This document shows, piece after piece, positions 33,230 through 42,457 of a stretch of 64,000 bases of DNA. Under the pieces are notes generated by a model that saw nothing but the letters and a program-made list of their open reading frames with translations, did not search any database and had not been told where the DNA came from. The stretch is from positions 124,001 through 188,000 of the forward strand of contig NZ_JAIGNK010000001.1 of NCBI RefSeq assembly GCF_019711435.1, given 5' to 3'. Each line of letters opens with the position of its first letter. Position 1 is the first letter of the stretch. The translations under genes were made by a program, and so were the position numbers. The DNA comes from Qipengyuania polymorpha. GTDB lineage: Bacteria; Pseudomonadota; Alphaproteobacteria; Sphingomonadales; Sphingomonadaceae.

Positions 33230-35047
33230 TCAGCCGTGCTTCTTGGGTCCCGGCTTGCCCTTGCCAGCGAACTTCTTGCCCGCGGGCTTGGGGCCTTTCT
33301 TGAAAGGCTTGCCGCCGGGGCCGCCATGTGGGCCTTTACGCGGGCCCTTGCCGAAAGGCTTCGGGCGCACGCGCGGACCGTCGCCGGAGCGCGAGCCGCC
33401 GCCGAAGTCCTTGCGGTTCTGGCGCGCTTCGATGCGCGGACCTTCGGGCGATTCCTCGATCAGGATGGCGTCCTGCTCGTCCTCGGCAGAGGCCGTTCGC
33501 CCGACGGCCTCGGCGAACTTCGGCGCGATGGCACTCGGCACCTGGAACCAGCTTTCGAACTGGCCGATGCGGATAGCGCCGATTTCGTTGCGGGTGATGT
33601 GGCCGCGGCGGCAGAGCAGCGGGAGTATCCAGCGGGCTTCCGCGTTCTGGCGGCGGCCGACGCCGATCTTGAACCACACCACGTCCTCGAAGCCCGGACG
33701 GATGCGGTCGGCCTTGGCCTTGTCGCGCGCTTCGGGCGTGTTGGGGATGAGCTCTTCGGGGGTCGGCATCTTGGCCCGATGCGCGCGCACCAGCGAGGCG
33801 GCGATGTCTTCGGGCGAGAGCTTCGCCATGACTTCCTTCGCCAGTTCGCGGTCGTGATCCTCGAACTCGGTTTCGGCGGTGAGCATTTCCAAGAGGCGCG
33901 AGCGGTCCTGCTTGTGAATCATCTCGGGCGTCGGAGCGTCCATCCACTGCGCTTCGATCTTAGCGCCGCGCAGCATGCCTTCGACCCGGCGGCGGCGGTT
34001 GTAGGGGACGATGATGGCCGCCGTGCCCTTCTTGCCCGCACGGCCGGTGCGGCCCGAACGGTGCTGGAGCGTCTCGGCATCGCGCGGGATTTCGACATGG
34101 ATGACGAGGCTGAGCGTCGGCAAGTCGATACCGCGCGCCGCCACATCGGTCGCCACGCAGACGCGCGCGCGCCGGTCGCGCAGCGCCTGCAGCGCCTGGT
34201 TGCGCTCGGACTGCGAATGCTCGCCCGACAGCGCCACCACGCCGAAGCCGCGCTCCTGCAGCGTGGCATGGAAACGCCGCACATTGTCGCGCGTGGCGCA
34301 GAACAGGATGGCCGTCTCCGCCTCGTGATAGCGCAGCAGGTTCACCACCGCATTTTCGATTTCGGACGGCGAGACGGTAATCGCCTGGTAGCTGATATCG
34401 CCATGCCCGCGGTCCTGACCGACGAGGCTGAGGCGCAGCGAATTGGTCTGGTAACGCTCGGCCAGCCGCTCGATCGGGCGCGGCATGGTGGCGGAGAACA
34501 GCAGCGTGCGGCGGCCCTCGGGCGTCGCGTCGAGGATTTCTTCCAGGTCCTCGCGGAAGCCCATGTCGAGCATCTCGTCCGCTTCATCGAGCACCACGCC
34601 GACAAGGCCGGAGAGGTCCAGCGCGCCGCGTTCGAGATGGTCGCGCAGGCGACCCGGCGTGCCGACCACGATGGCAGGTCCAGCGCGCAGCGCGCGGCGT
34701 TCCTTGCTCGCATCCATCCCGCCCACGCAGGTCGCGATACGCAGGCCAGCGCCCGCATAAAGCCAGCCGAGCTCGCGGCTGACCTGCAGTGCCAGCTCGC
34801 GCGTCGGCGCGATGACCAGCGCCAGCGGCTTGTCGACAAGCGCGATATTGCCCGTCTCTGCCAGCAGCGCGTCGGCCAGCGCGAGGCCGAAGGCGACCGT
34901 CTTGCCCGAGCCGGTCTGCGCCGACACCACGAGGTCGCGCCCGCGCGCCTCGTCTTCGATGACGGCGGACTGGACGGGGGTGAGGTCGGTATAGCCGCGT
35001 GCGGCAAGGGCTTCGCCGATGACCGGCGGCAGGGTTTCGAAAGGCAT
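33230..35047 (-). CDS. DEAD-box RNA helicase with DbpA-type RNA-binding domain
   Basis: A 605-residue ATP-dependent RNA helicase. The motifs are in order: Q-motif region YTDLTPVQSAVI, Walker A AQTGSGKT (43-50), PTRELA, GTPGR, DEAD (154-157), SAT (185-187), ATDVAARGIDLP and HRSGRTGRAGKKG. Residues about 470-545 (WFKIGVGRRQNAEARWILPL) look like the DbpA RNA-binding fold that targets 23S rRNA, so a ribosome-assembly or cold-adaptation role like CsdA/DbpA is likely. The last ~50 residues are a Gly/Lys/Pro tail with repeated KGP units. The start is ATG 35047; the TTG four codons upstream was rejected. Confidence 0.95.
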   Translation of the reverse strand: MPFETLPPVIGEALAARGYTDLTPVQSAVIEDEARGRDLVVSAQTGSGKTVAFGLALADALLAETGNIALVDKPLALVIAPTRELALQVSRELGWLYAGAGLRIATCVGGMDASKERRALRAGPAIVVGTPGRLRDHLERGALDLSGLVGVVLDEADEMLDMGFREDLEEILDATPEGRRTLLFSATMPRPIERLAERYQTNSLRLSLVGQDRGHGDISYQAITVSPSEIENAVVNLLRYHEAETAILFCATRDNVRRFHATLQERGFGVVALSGEHSQSERNQALQALRDRRARVCVATDVAARGIDLPTLSLVIHVEIPRDAETLQHRSGRTGRAGKKGTAAIIVPYNRRRRVEGMLRGAKIEAQWMDAPTPEMIHKQDRSRLLEMLTAETEFEDHDRELAKEVMAKLSPEDIAASLVRAHRAKMPTPEELIPNTPEARDKAKADRIRPGFEDVVWFKIGVGRRQNAEARWILPLLCRRGHITRNEIGAIRIGQFESWFQVPSAIAPKFAEAVGRTASAEDEQDAILIEESPEGPRIEARQNRKDFGGGSRSGDGPRVRPKPFGKGPRKGPHGGPGGKPFKKGPKPAGKKFAGKGKPGPKKHG

Positions 35048-35296
35048 CGTGGCTCGCAATACAAAAGCGCAGCGGCAATAGGCCGCGAGCGCTGGGAAAA
35101 GGGGGCATGTGTGAAGCCGGCTGGGACACGGCGAAAGGGTCGCGCGCGCCGCCTTACGGCTCCCACACGACCATGCTTGCAGCGGCCCCTACACGAAAGC
35201 GAGCGGTTTGGCTTCAGTTATTTTGCAGGTGCGAAATGAACATAACCGTTATCACTTTGAAGGTGGGGTGGCTCTCGCCGGTAAAATCGGGCTCTC

Positions 35297-35707
35297 CTAT
35301 CGCAAGAAATCTGAAAGTCGGTCTTCCAAGTCATCGGAGTGGACCTCGCATTCCCAGATTTCCAGCACGCCCCAACCTTGTTGGATGAGTGCATTGCGAT
35401 TCCTGCGATCACGTTCTTTGTTGTTTAAAAACTTGGCTTCCCAAAACCCTGAATTGCTCGATGGTTTTCGCGATACTGGGCAGCCTGACTTTTCATGTTG
35501 ATGCCAAAAACATCCGTGGACGAAAATCGCCTTTTGCAGTCCTATAAACGCTATATCGGGCCTACCCGGGATATCTCTGCGGTGTAGTCGATAACCACGC
35601 CGAACGTTTTGCAAAGCCCGACGGACAACGAGTTCAGGTTTTGTGTTTTTCGACTTCGAGCCGCGCATGATACGCGATCGTTTCTCCGGACTGACAAAAT
35701 CGGCCAT
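35297..35707 (-). CDS. vsr: Very short patch repair endonuclease Vsr
   Basis: A 136-residue Vsr endonuclease. It nicks 5' of the T in T:G mismatches that arise when 5-methylcytosine deaminates, protecting DNA methylated by its partner enzyme. Key residues line up with the E. coli enzyme: Asp51 in GRPDIAF, His64 and His69 in FVHGCFWH, and His71; the N-terminus SPEKRSRIMRGSKSKNTKPE is diagnostic. The start MADFVSPEKR was chosen; a longer frame runs into the methyltransferase. It begins 13 bases after the methyltransferase stop, so the two are co-transcribed. The mismatch context recognised is unknown. Confidence 0.96.
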   Translation of the reverse strand: MADFVSPEKRSRIMRGSKSKNTKPELVVRRALQNVRRGYRLHRRDIPGRPDIAFIGLQKAIFVHGCFWHQHEKSGCPVSRKPSSNSGFWEAKFLNNKERDRRNRNALIQQGWGVLEIWECEVHSDDLEDRLSDFLR

Positions 35708-35720
35708 GGTGAGGCATTTA

Positions 35721-37103
35721 TCAGTATCCCGCTTTATCCAAAAGCCTATCAAAATGTTGACCGATAGCTTCCGCCAATTTGACAGGCACAGCATTTCCGA
35801 TTTGCGTGTATTTGGGTACCTCCCGCTCAAAGATACCCTCGCGCGGATTACCGGCCCTTCGTATGCCGCCGGTCGTCCGTTTTCCTAGGAATTTATACGT
35901 GTCCGGGAAGGTTTGGAGCCGCGCCCATTCGCGTACGGTCAACGAGCGTGGCTGCGAATAGTGCACGTAGTCATCTGCCAGTGAGCAGGCGGTTATTGTG
36001 GGGCCCTGATTCTTCCATTGCCGAGGCAGCAATCGCTGGGCAAACTTCTTCGTACGAAATTCCTCTGGAATCTCGCCACCGCTTGCAATCATCGCCTGAA
36101 ATTTTCTGACGACCTTGTCGGAATGCTTGCTGACCTCTTGCTCTTCGAGTTCGGCAAATGCCTCGGATAGTTCGCCAGGCCTGAAATATTCCTGCCACTT
36201 ACCAGATGCGGCACGAGGGTACGAATGCGTTACAAGTCCCTCGGAGAAGTCGCGGCTAACTAACCTTTGTGTGATATTCTTGTCTTCAAGGTCAGCAAAA
36301 ATCTCTTCGAGATCTGGCGGCGTCTCTCCATAGGCGGGGAGCATATTAGCAAGGACAGCGTCTTCGCTGCCATTATCGAGATTCAGGTGCTTGGCAACCT
36401 TATCAGCGAAGTCTTTTCGGAAGCCGACAATGAGGACACGAGGCCTATTTTGGGGAACCCCATAGTCTTTCGCATAGACTAGTTTCCACCGCACGACATA
36501 TCCGTGCTCGCTTCCCAGACGTTTGAATCGTCCGTAAACATCGTCCCAAATTTCGCCCTTCTTTCCTTCGGAAGTCCAGCGTGCAGAAAGAAGGCCTTTC
36601 ACATTCTCAAACAAGAAGACCCGAGGTCGAAGCTGCTCGATGACGAAGGCCATTCGCTCGTAGAGGCGATTAGACGGAATGTCCGCTTTGTCGACGGAGT
36701 AAGCGCGCCTATGGCCGATGCCAGAATATCCCTGACAGGGAGGCCCGCCAGCCAAGACGTCCAAGTTCTGAGCTTTCGCGAAATCCAATCCGATATTGAG
36801 CGAAGTTAAGTGTGCTTTGAGTTCGGTCAGACGTTCCTCATCCAACTCGGTAACGTCTGCTGAGTGCAGTTCGCGCCTTTCGTTGAAAGGGATACCGTCG
36901 ATGAGGTGTTTGCGATTGGCCAGGTAGGTGCTTCTAGCATCATGATTGAGTTCATTGACGAATACCGGGACAAATCCCGCATGTTCAAACCCCAATGAGA
37001 GACCGCCGCACCCAGCAAATAAGTCGACCATTGAGCGGCCACCCAAACCGCCACCCTGAGTCGAGCGCTCTATTCGGTTGTCGCGGATCTTCTCGAGGAG
37101 CAT
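35721..37103 (-). CDS. DNA (cytosine-5-)-methyltransferase
   Basis: A 460-residue 5-methylcytosine methyltransferase. Motif I VDLFAGCGGLSLGFEHAGF (residues 26-44) binds S-adenosylmethionine, motif IV GGPPCQGYSGIG gives the nucleophile Cys123, motif VI ENVKG is at 166-170, motif VIII is QNRPR (218-222), and motif X YTQIGNAVPVKLA is near the end. The target-recognition region between motifs VIII and IX (about 230-380) is ~150 residues and sets a sequence specificity that cannot be read off. AAGGTGAT precedes the ATG. With Vsr downstream and a nuclease-like gene 55 bases upstream it is likely the modification half of a type II system. Confidence 0.96.
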   Translation of the reverse strand: MLLEKIRDNRIERSTQGGGLGGRSMVDLFAGCGGLSLGFEHAGFVPVFVNELNHDARSTYLANRKHLIDGIPFNERRELHSADVTELDEERLTELKAHLTSLNIGLDFAKAQNLDVLAGGPPCQGYSGIGHRRAYSVDKADIPSNRLYERMAFVIEQLRPRVFLFENVKGLLSARWTSEGKKGEIWDDVYGRFKRLGSEHGYVVRWKLVYAKDYGVPQNRPRVLIVGFRKDFADKVAKHLNLDNGSEDAVLANMLPAYGETPPDLEEIFADLEDKNITQRLVSRDFSEGLVTHSYPRAASGKWQEYFRPGELSEAFAELEEQEVSKHSDKVVRKFQAMIASGGEIPEEFRTKKFAQRLLPRQWKNQGPTITACSLADDYVHYSQPRSLTVREWARLQTFPDTYKFLGKRTTGGIRRAGNPREGIFEREVPKYTQIGNAVPVKLAEAIGQHFDRLLDKAGY

Positions 37104-37158
37104 GGCATCACCTTACGTTTGTGCGTAGGGCACAAATCGCGAACAAACCAATGTCCTG

Positions 37159-38016
37159 TCAAGGCGTGAGGCGAGAGATACGTCCATTATCGACAAGGTT
37201 CTTTATGTGAGACCTCACGTCGGCTTGAAACGCTCGCTTGAAAACCCGTTTGAAAATTTCCGAAATGCTTTCCGCCACTCCACTCTCAGAGGGCTTGCCC
37301 CAGTAGTTACCGCCAGAGAGCGAATGAACCCTATGCACTTGCATAGAGTTGGGGCGGACAACCTTTTTGCCGGTCGGCACGGTTACAAAACTGTAGGTGA
37401 AATCGAGAAGGTCATCGAGGTCGAACCCTTCGACGCCGACCCTGACGCTATGTGATTTCACGTCGCGAAACTGATAGACCATATCCCAAAGCATCGGAAT
37501 CTGAGCGTTGTCATTCCAATTGGTCTTACATTGAATACTATGAGCTGAGGTGCGCGCCAAATTTCTCGCAAGAATTTCGTTAAATCTGCTACGTTCATAA
37601 ATTCCTGATATGAGTTCAGGGTCATCGGGCAAGATGAGGCCGGTCAAATCTGATTCAGTATTTGTTCTCACATTTTTGTAAGTGACGGTCATCGCGTTGG
37701 AAATGACCTCGGGCACCAATTTCTTTGATTGCTTTAGGACTATGGCGTTGGTCCCAGCCAAGATTGCGTTGAGATACCAGCAGACAAGTCCTTCCCAAGC
37801 GGCCCCTCCTCCCGACAGACTGCTTTGGTCACGACCAGGCGCTCCCGTGAGGGAAAAAACGTAAGCAAGCTTTCCGCCCAACTGATAAATCAAGTCAGGA
37901 TCTGACATATTGTTGGTCAGACCGTCAATTTCCGGTCCCCACACTTCACGGCTGCGAGCGAATGTGGACATCCCGTATACGGATGCTAACGCTTCTTGCC
38001 TTAAGCCTTCGATCAT
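37159..38016 (-). CDS. Putative type II restriction endonuclease (unrecognised family)
   Basis: A 285-residue protein with no named family that I recognise. A PD-(D/E)xK-like arrangement can be proposed: a helix with Glu75 (GAAWEGLVCWYLNAIL), then Glu121-Ser-Asp123 (TESDLTGLIL), and Gln162-Cys-Lys164 (HSIQCKTNWNDN), giving D-(38)-QxK, a known variant of the nuclease core. A basic C-terminal stretch (EIFKRVFKRAFQADVRSH) may contact DNA. The gene has a good ribosome site (AAGAGGGGG) and precedes the methyltransferase by 55 bases. Position and motif make it the likely cognate restriction enzyme; a regulatory or other defence function is possible. Confidence 0.55.
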   Translation of the reverse strand: MIEGLRQEALASVYGMSTFARSREVWGPEIDGLTNNMSDPDLIYQLGGKLAYVFSLTGAPGRDQSSLSGGGAAWEGLVCWYLNAILAGTNAIVLKQSKKLVPEVISNAMTVTYKNVRTNTESDLTGLILPDDPELISGIYERSRFNEILARNLARTSAHSIQCKTNWNDNAQIPMLWDMVYQFRDVKSHSVRVGVEGFDLDDLLDFTYSFVTVPTGKKVVRPNSMQVHRVHSLSGGNYWGKPSESGVAESISEIFKRVFKRAFQADVRSHIKNLVDNGRISRLTP

Positions 38017-38258
38017 CTATTGCCCCCTCTTCGCCCACCTGATTGGCCGCTTGCCAAGGCTCTGGCAAGATGGAGTTTTCCTACTCCGCCTGCCCGCGCT
38101 AGCTTCGCGGCGGCTCTTTCATACCGTCGATAAGCCCGATGCCCGCGCGGGTCCTATGGCGCGCTCCCTGTGAGGGGGAGGGGCGCATGTATTTCGCCAA
38201 CTAACTCCCCTTGTTGTTTATCTGCGCGGGGGGCGGGGTGAACGAATCGCCTGGGGCC

Positions 38259-39173
38259 TCAGCCTGCGCCGCGCTTCGCCTTTCGCACCACGCCTTCCTG
38301 CGCCACGCTGGCGACGAGCAGCCCTTCGCGGTTGTAGATGCGGCCGCGGTTGAAGCCACGGCCTCCGCCCGACCAGGGGCTGTCGGTCGCGTAGAGGAGC
38401 CACTCGTCGGCGCGGTAGGCCTCCAGCGCGGGGCGGTGGAACCAGATGGCGTGGTCGAGGCTCGCGCCTTTCAGTTCGCCGCGGGCCCAACTGAGGCCGT
38501 GGGGCAGGGCGCTGGTGCCGAGCAGCGTGTAGTCGCTGGCATAGGCGATCACGGCGCGGTGGAGTGCGGCGTCGTCCGGCAGCACGGCGGCGGTGCGGAA
38601 CCAGCTGTGGGCATGCGGCGGTTTCTTGTCGGCGTTCATCCAGTGGAGCTTGCCGCTGGTGCGCATCTCGATGGGACGCGGGCGGAGCATGAGCGTGCGC
38701 TGGATGTCGGAGACTTCGCCCATCTCCTCGAGGAACTTCTCCCGCATCTCCATGTCGGAGGGGAGGTCTTCGGGAGGGGGAACGTCGGGCATGGGGCTGT
38801 CGTCATGCTCCAGCCCCGCTTCGGGCCGCTGGAAGCTGGCAGTGAGGTTGAGGATAGGCTCGCCGCCTTGGCTTGCCACCACGCGGCGGTTGGCGAAGCT
38901 GCGGCCGGTGAAGTCGGCGGCGACGGAGTAGTCGAGGTCCACGCCCTCGCGCCCGCCGCGCAGGAAATAGGCGTGGAGCGAGTGGGCTTCCATGTCCTCA
39001 GGCGCGCTGGCCTGTGCGGACTGGAGCGCCTGCGCGATGACCTGCCCGCCGAAGACGCGGCCGATGCCGTTCGGTTGCTGGTTGCCGGTGTAGGCGTGTT
39101 CGCCAGCCGGCGTGACGGTCAGCAGGCGGACGAGGCCCTGGACGAGCTGTTCGGGGGTAGGGGTATCACTCAC
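38259..39173 (-). CDS. tesB: Acyl-CoA thioesterase II
   Basis: A 304-residue double-hotdog thioesterase that hydrolyses acyl-CoA to free fatty acid and CoA in the cytoplasm. The first hotdog has GRVFGGQVIAQALQSA and AHSLHAYFLRGG; the second has the SLDHAIWFHRP segment containing the conserved Asp, then LLYATDSPWSGGGRGFNRG and ASVAQEGVVR at the C-terminus, all TesB signatures. The start is GTG at 39173. The upstream gap to hppA is about 98 bases on the same strand, so co-transcription is possible but not evident. Confidence 0.95.
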   Translation of the reverse strand: MSDTPTPEQLVQGLVRLLTVTPAGEHAYTGNQQPNGIGRVFGGQVIAQALQSAQASAPEDMEAHSLHAYFLRGGREGVDLDYSVAADFTGRSFANRRVVASQGGEPILNLTASFQRPEAGLEHDDSPMPDVPPPEDLPSDMEMREKFLEEMGEVSDIQRTLMLRPRPIEMRTSGKLHWMNADKKPPHAHSWFRTAAVLPDDAALHRAVIAYASDYTLLGTSALPHGLSWARGELKGASLDHAIWFHRPALEAYRADEWLLYATDSPWSGGGRGFNRGRIYNREGLLVASVAQEGVVRKAKRGAG

Positions 39174-39271
39174 GGCCCCGCATGTGCGGGCGCTTTACGT
39201 GAGCGTCAAGAAAAAGGCGGCGACACGCGAGGTGCCGCCGCCCTTGTCCAGCGGTCCGGAGACCGGAAAGG

Positions 39272-41425
39272 TTAGGCCGCGAGAGCTGCGAGGAGCAGCA
39301 GCGCGACGATATTAGTGATCTTGATCATCGGGTTCACGGCCGGGCCCGCGGTGTCCTTGTAAGGATCGCCCACGGTGTCGCCCGTCACGGCAGCCTTGTG
39401 GGCTTCGGAGCCCTTGCCGCCGTGATTGCCGTCCTCGATGTACTTCTTCGCGTTGTCCCATGCGCCGCCGCCAGCGGTCATGGAAAGCGCGACGAAGATC
39501 CCGCCGATGATGACGCCGAGGAGCAGCGCTCCGACAGCGGCAAAGGCGTTCTCCTGGCCTGCAAGCAACAGGATGGCGAAGTAAACCGCGATCGGTGCGA
39601 GCAGCGGCAGCATCGAGGGAAGGATCATCTCCTTGATGGCCGCCTTGGTCACGAGGTCGACCGTCTTGGCGTAGTTCGGCTTGCTGGTGCCGGCCATGAT
39701 GCCCGGATCGGCAGCGAACTGTTCGCGAACGTCGACCACGACGTCGCCGGCGGCGCGGCCCACGGCGGTCATGCCCATCGCACCGAAGAGGTACGGGAGC
39801 AATGCGCCAAGCAGCAGGCCGACGATGACGTAAGGGTTCTCGAGGCTGAAATCGACGTCAGCATCGGGGAACAGCTTCGCCAGGTCGGTCGTGTAGGCGG
39901 CGAAGAGCACCAGCGCGCCGAGGCCCGCCGAACCGATCGCGTAACCCTTGGTCACGGCCTTGGTGGTGTTGCCAACGGCATCGAGCATGTCGGTCTTCTC
40001 GCGAACGCTGTCGTCGAGACCGGCCATTTCGGCGATGCCGCCTGCGTTGTCCGTTACCGGACCATAGGCGTCGAGTGCGACCACCATGCCCGCCAGCGCC
40101 AGCATCGCGGTGGCAGCATAGGCAATGCCCATGAGACCGGCGAGCTGGAAGGTGGCGATGATGCCGGCCACGATCACGATCGTCGGCAGTGCGGTCGATT
40201 CAAGGCTGATGGCGAGACCCTGGATTACGTTGGTGCCGTGACCCGTCTCCGAGCTCTTGGCGATCGAGCGGACCGGACGGTAGTTTGTGCCGGTGTAGTA
40301 CTCGGTGATCCAGATGATCAGGCCGGTGATGGCCAGGCCGATGAGCGAGCACCAGAACAGGTCCATGCCGGTGAAGCCGACCACCTGCTGGGCCGTGCCT
40401 TCTTCGGCCAGCGGAGCGCCAGGATCCACGCCGGCGACTGCGCCGCCGATTTCCGTACCCATGCCGCCCAGCGCATAGCTGATGACGAAGTAGATAAGCG
40501 GAATGGCAAGGACCGCCGAAACGATGAAGCCCTTGTACATCGCGCCCATCACATTCGTGCTGCCCTTGCCGAGCTTCACGAAATAGGTCCCGATGATGCT
40601 GGTCACGATGCATGCACCGCCGATCAGCAGCGGGAGCGACATCATCGGCATCAGCAGGTCGCCCAGTACGTCGCTGAAGAGCAGCGCGGTGAGGACCATG
40701 GTGACACCGACGGTAACGACATAGGTTTCGAACAGGTCGGCAGCCATGCCGGCGCAGTCGCCCACATTGTCGCCCACGTTGTCGGCGATCACGGCGGGGT
40801 TGCGCGGATCGTCTTCGGGGATCCCTGCCTCGACCTTGCCGACGAGGTCGGCACCGACGTCGGCAGCCTTGGTGAAGATACCGCCGCCCAGACGCGCGAA
40901 GATGGAGATGAGCGAGGCACCGAAGGCAAGACCTACGAGGCCGTAGACCACTTCGTCACTGTCAGCCGCGAAATTGGCGATGCTGGTCAGGTAGTAGAAG
41001 AACACGGCAATCGAGAGCAGGGCGAGACCCGCCACGAGCATGCCGGTGATGGCACCTGCGCGGAAGGCAAGGGTGAGACCTTGCTGCAGACCGCTCTGCG
41101 CGGCGGCCGCCGTACGCACGTTCGAGCGCACCGAGATGTTCATCCCGATAAAGCCCGCAACGCCCGACAGGACTGCGCCGATGACGAAACCAACGGCCGG
41201 AAACAGGCCGAGGAACACGAACACCAGCACGGCGACGACAACGCCGACCATGCCGATAGTGGTGTACTGACGCTTAAGATAGGCCTGCGCGCCTTCCTGG
41301 ATGGCGCCGGCGATTTCCTGCATTTTCTCATTGCCGGCGCCCGAATTGAGCACCTGGCGGCTGGTGACGAAGCCGTAGATAACGGCCAGCAGTCCCAACC
41401 CTATGGATAGGATTACAAGGTCCAC
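39272..41425 (-). CDS. hppA: Membrane-bound H+-translocating pyrophosphatase
   Basis: A 717-residue integral membrane pump with about 16 helices that couples pyrophosphate hydrolysis to proton export. The substrate loop [20 protein letters not shown] (from residue 188) and [19 protein letters not shown] are the family signatures. At the K+-dependence site it reads [10 protein letters not shown] with Lys489 and Thr492, the K/T pair of K+-independent enzymes, which are H+ pumps. The start is GTG with GGAGGGGAG 7 bases upstream. It follows thiL beyond a hairpin, within the hisG-hisD-nusB-thiL-hppA run. Confidence 0.97.
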   Translation of the reverse strand: MDLVILSIGLGLLAVIYGFVTSRQVLNSGAGNEKMQEIAGAIQEGAQAYLKRQYTTIGMVGVVVAVLVFVFLGLFPAVGFVIGAVLSGVAGFIGMNISVRSNVRTAAAAQSGLQQGLTLAFRAGAITGMLVAGLALLSIAVFFYYLTSIANFAADSDEVVYGLVGLAFGASLISIFARLGGGIFTKAADVGADLVGKVEAGIPEDDPRNPAVIADNVGDNVGDCAGMAADLFETYVVTVGVTMVLTALLFSDVLGDLLMPMMSLPLLIGGACIVTSIIGTYFVKLGKGSTNVMGAMYKGFIVSAVLAIPLIYFVISYALGGMGTEIGGAVAGVDPGAPLAEEGTAQQVVGFTGMDLFWCSLIGLAITGLIIWITEYYTGTNYRPVRSIAKSSETGHGTNVIQGLAISLESTALPTIVIVAGIIATFQLAGLMGIAYAATAMLALAGMVVALDAYGPVTDNAGGIAEMAGLDDSVREKTDMLDAVGNTTKAVTKGYAIGSAGLGALVLFAAYTTDLAKLFPDADVDFSLENPYVIVGLLLGALLPYLFGAMGMTAVGRAAGDVVVDVREQFAADPGIMAGTSKPNYAKTVDLVTKAAIKEMILPSMLPLLAPIAVYFAILLLAGQENAFAAVGALLLGVIIGGIFVALSMTAGGGAWDNAKKYIEDGNHGGKGSEAHKAAVTGDTVGDPYKDTAGPAVNPMIKITNIVALLLLAALAA

Positions 41426-41525
41426 GAAAAACTCCCCTCCCGATTATATGTTTGATGCGACCCGGCATGGGAGACGCCGACGCATTGGAGGCGGGAAGGT
41501 GTATCAGCAGTGCATACGCTTGCAA

Positions 41526-41559
41526 GGGGTCAAAAGCGCAAGATTCCGCGCTTTTCCCC
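41526..41559 (-). terminator. Hairpin after thiL
   Basis: On the minus strand GGGG-AAAAGCGC, a short loop, GCGCTTTT-GACCCC. The inner AAAAGCGC/GCGCTTTT stem ends in TTTT, giving a terminator-like structure between thiL (ends 41576) and the hppA leader. Confidence 0.6.
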
Positions 41560-41575
41560 GACGTTGCGCGCAAGT

Positions 41576-42445
41576 TTAGTGCTGGTAGCCCAGCCCGTGC
41601 TCGGGAGTGAGCACTTCGCCGTCGAGCCAGAGCGGGGCGAAATCGGCGTTAGTCACCGTGCCAATGCGCGTGGCGGCGACGGAAAGCTTGGTGTTCTCGG
41701 GGGCGGTGAAGAGAAGCTGGTAATCGTCGCCCCAGCGGATGCATTCGCCGCGGCGGGCCTCGTCGGCCACGGGTATTGCAGCGCTTTCCAGTTCGAAGGC
41801 GACGAATTCGGAAGCGGTCGCCATGCGCCAGCAATCGAGCAGCAGGCCGTCCGATATGTCCATCATGGCAGAAACATGGGGAGCGAGGAGGCGGCCCTCT
41901 TCAAGCAAGGGGGCGGGGCGGCGGTAGGGAGTGCTGTCGGCTTCGACGCCATCGCGTAGCGCTTCGAAGCCGAGCATGGCCGCGCCGAGTGTGCCCGAGA
42001 CGTAAATCGCATCGCCGACCTTTGCGCCTCCGCGCGACGGCACAGGTGTATGCGTGGCGCGCCCGATGGCGGTGCAGCCCCAAACGCGCGGGCCTTCGCC
42101 GCGCACCGTGTCGCCGCCCAGCAGCGGGACATTGTAGTCCTCGAGCACTTCGCCAAGACCCGTGACGAAGCGGTGGTCGTCGGTGCCAAGCATGTGCGAG
42201 AGCAGGACGCCGACTGGCTCGGCGCCTTTCGCCGCGAGGTCGGACAGGTTCACTGCCACGAGTTTCCACGCGATATCGGCCGGGTCCTGTCCTTCGAGGA
42301 CGTGAACGCCGTCGACCATGGTGTCGTGTGTCAGGACGAGGGTTTCGCCGCTGAGTTCGATGACGGCGGCATCATCCTCCAGCCCGCGGGCGGCAGGGTT
42401 TGAAGCCAAGCCTCGAAGGGCGGTGATGAAGTCTGCCTCGTTCAC
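41576..42445 (-). CDS. thiL: Thiamine-monophosphate kinase
   Basis: A 289-residue ThiL, which phosphorylates thiamine monophosphate to the active cofactor thiamine diphosphate. The N-terminal GLEDDAAVI, LTHDTMVDGVHV, VNLSDLAAKGAEPVGVLLS, LLGGDTVRG and later MMDISDGLLLD are the metal and nucleotide loops of the PurM/ThiL fold. The start is GTG at 42445, with AAGGTGGG about 5 bases upstream. No thiamine (TPP) riboswitch is visible in its short leader, which instead contains an inverted repeat. It lies between nusB and hppA on the same strand. Confidence 0.96.
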   Translation of the reverse strand: MNEADFITALRGLASNPAARGLEDDAAVIELSGETLVLTHDTMVDGVHVLEGQDPADIAWKLVAVNLSDLAAKGAEPVGVLLSHMLGTDDHRFVTGLGEVLEDYNVPLLGGDTVRGEGPRVWGCTAIGRATHTPVPSRGGAKVGDAIYVSGTLGAAMLGFEALRDGVEADSTPYRRPAPLLEEGRLLAPHVSAMMDISDGLLLDCWRMATASEFVAFELESAAIPVADEARRGECIRWGDDYQLLFTAPENTKLSVAATRIGTVTNADFAPLWLDGEVLTPEHGLGYQH

Positions 42446-42457
42446 TTACCCACCTTG

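Larger units (their letters stand above)
35297..38016 (-). other. Restriction-modification-repair island
   Basis: Three minus-strand genes in the order putative nuclease, 5-methylcytosine methyltransferase, Vsr endonuclease. They are visibly AT-richer than flanking DNA, with AAT/TTT-rich codons uncommon elsewhere in the window. Housekeeping-type genes (DEAD helicase, tesB) lie on both sides with 249- and 242-base gaps that hold no gene. No integrase, transposase or terminal repeat was seen. The composition and cassette structure suggest horizontal acquisition. Confidence 0.8.

Noticed and set aside
33236-35239. A 667-codon open frame antisense to the DEAD-box helicase
   Set aside because: No domain; the helicase on the other strand has all conserved motifs.
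38017-38258. Possible small gene between the restriction island and tesB
   Set aside because: Short frames only, with no ribosome site and no recognisable protein pattern.
39398-41410. A 670-codon open frame antisense to hppA
   Set aside because: His/Asp/Glu-rich low-information translation typical of the complement of a hydrophobic membrane protein.
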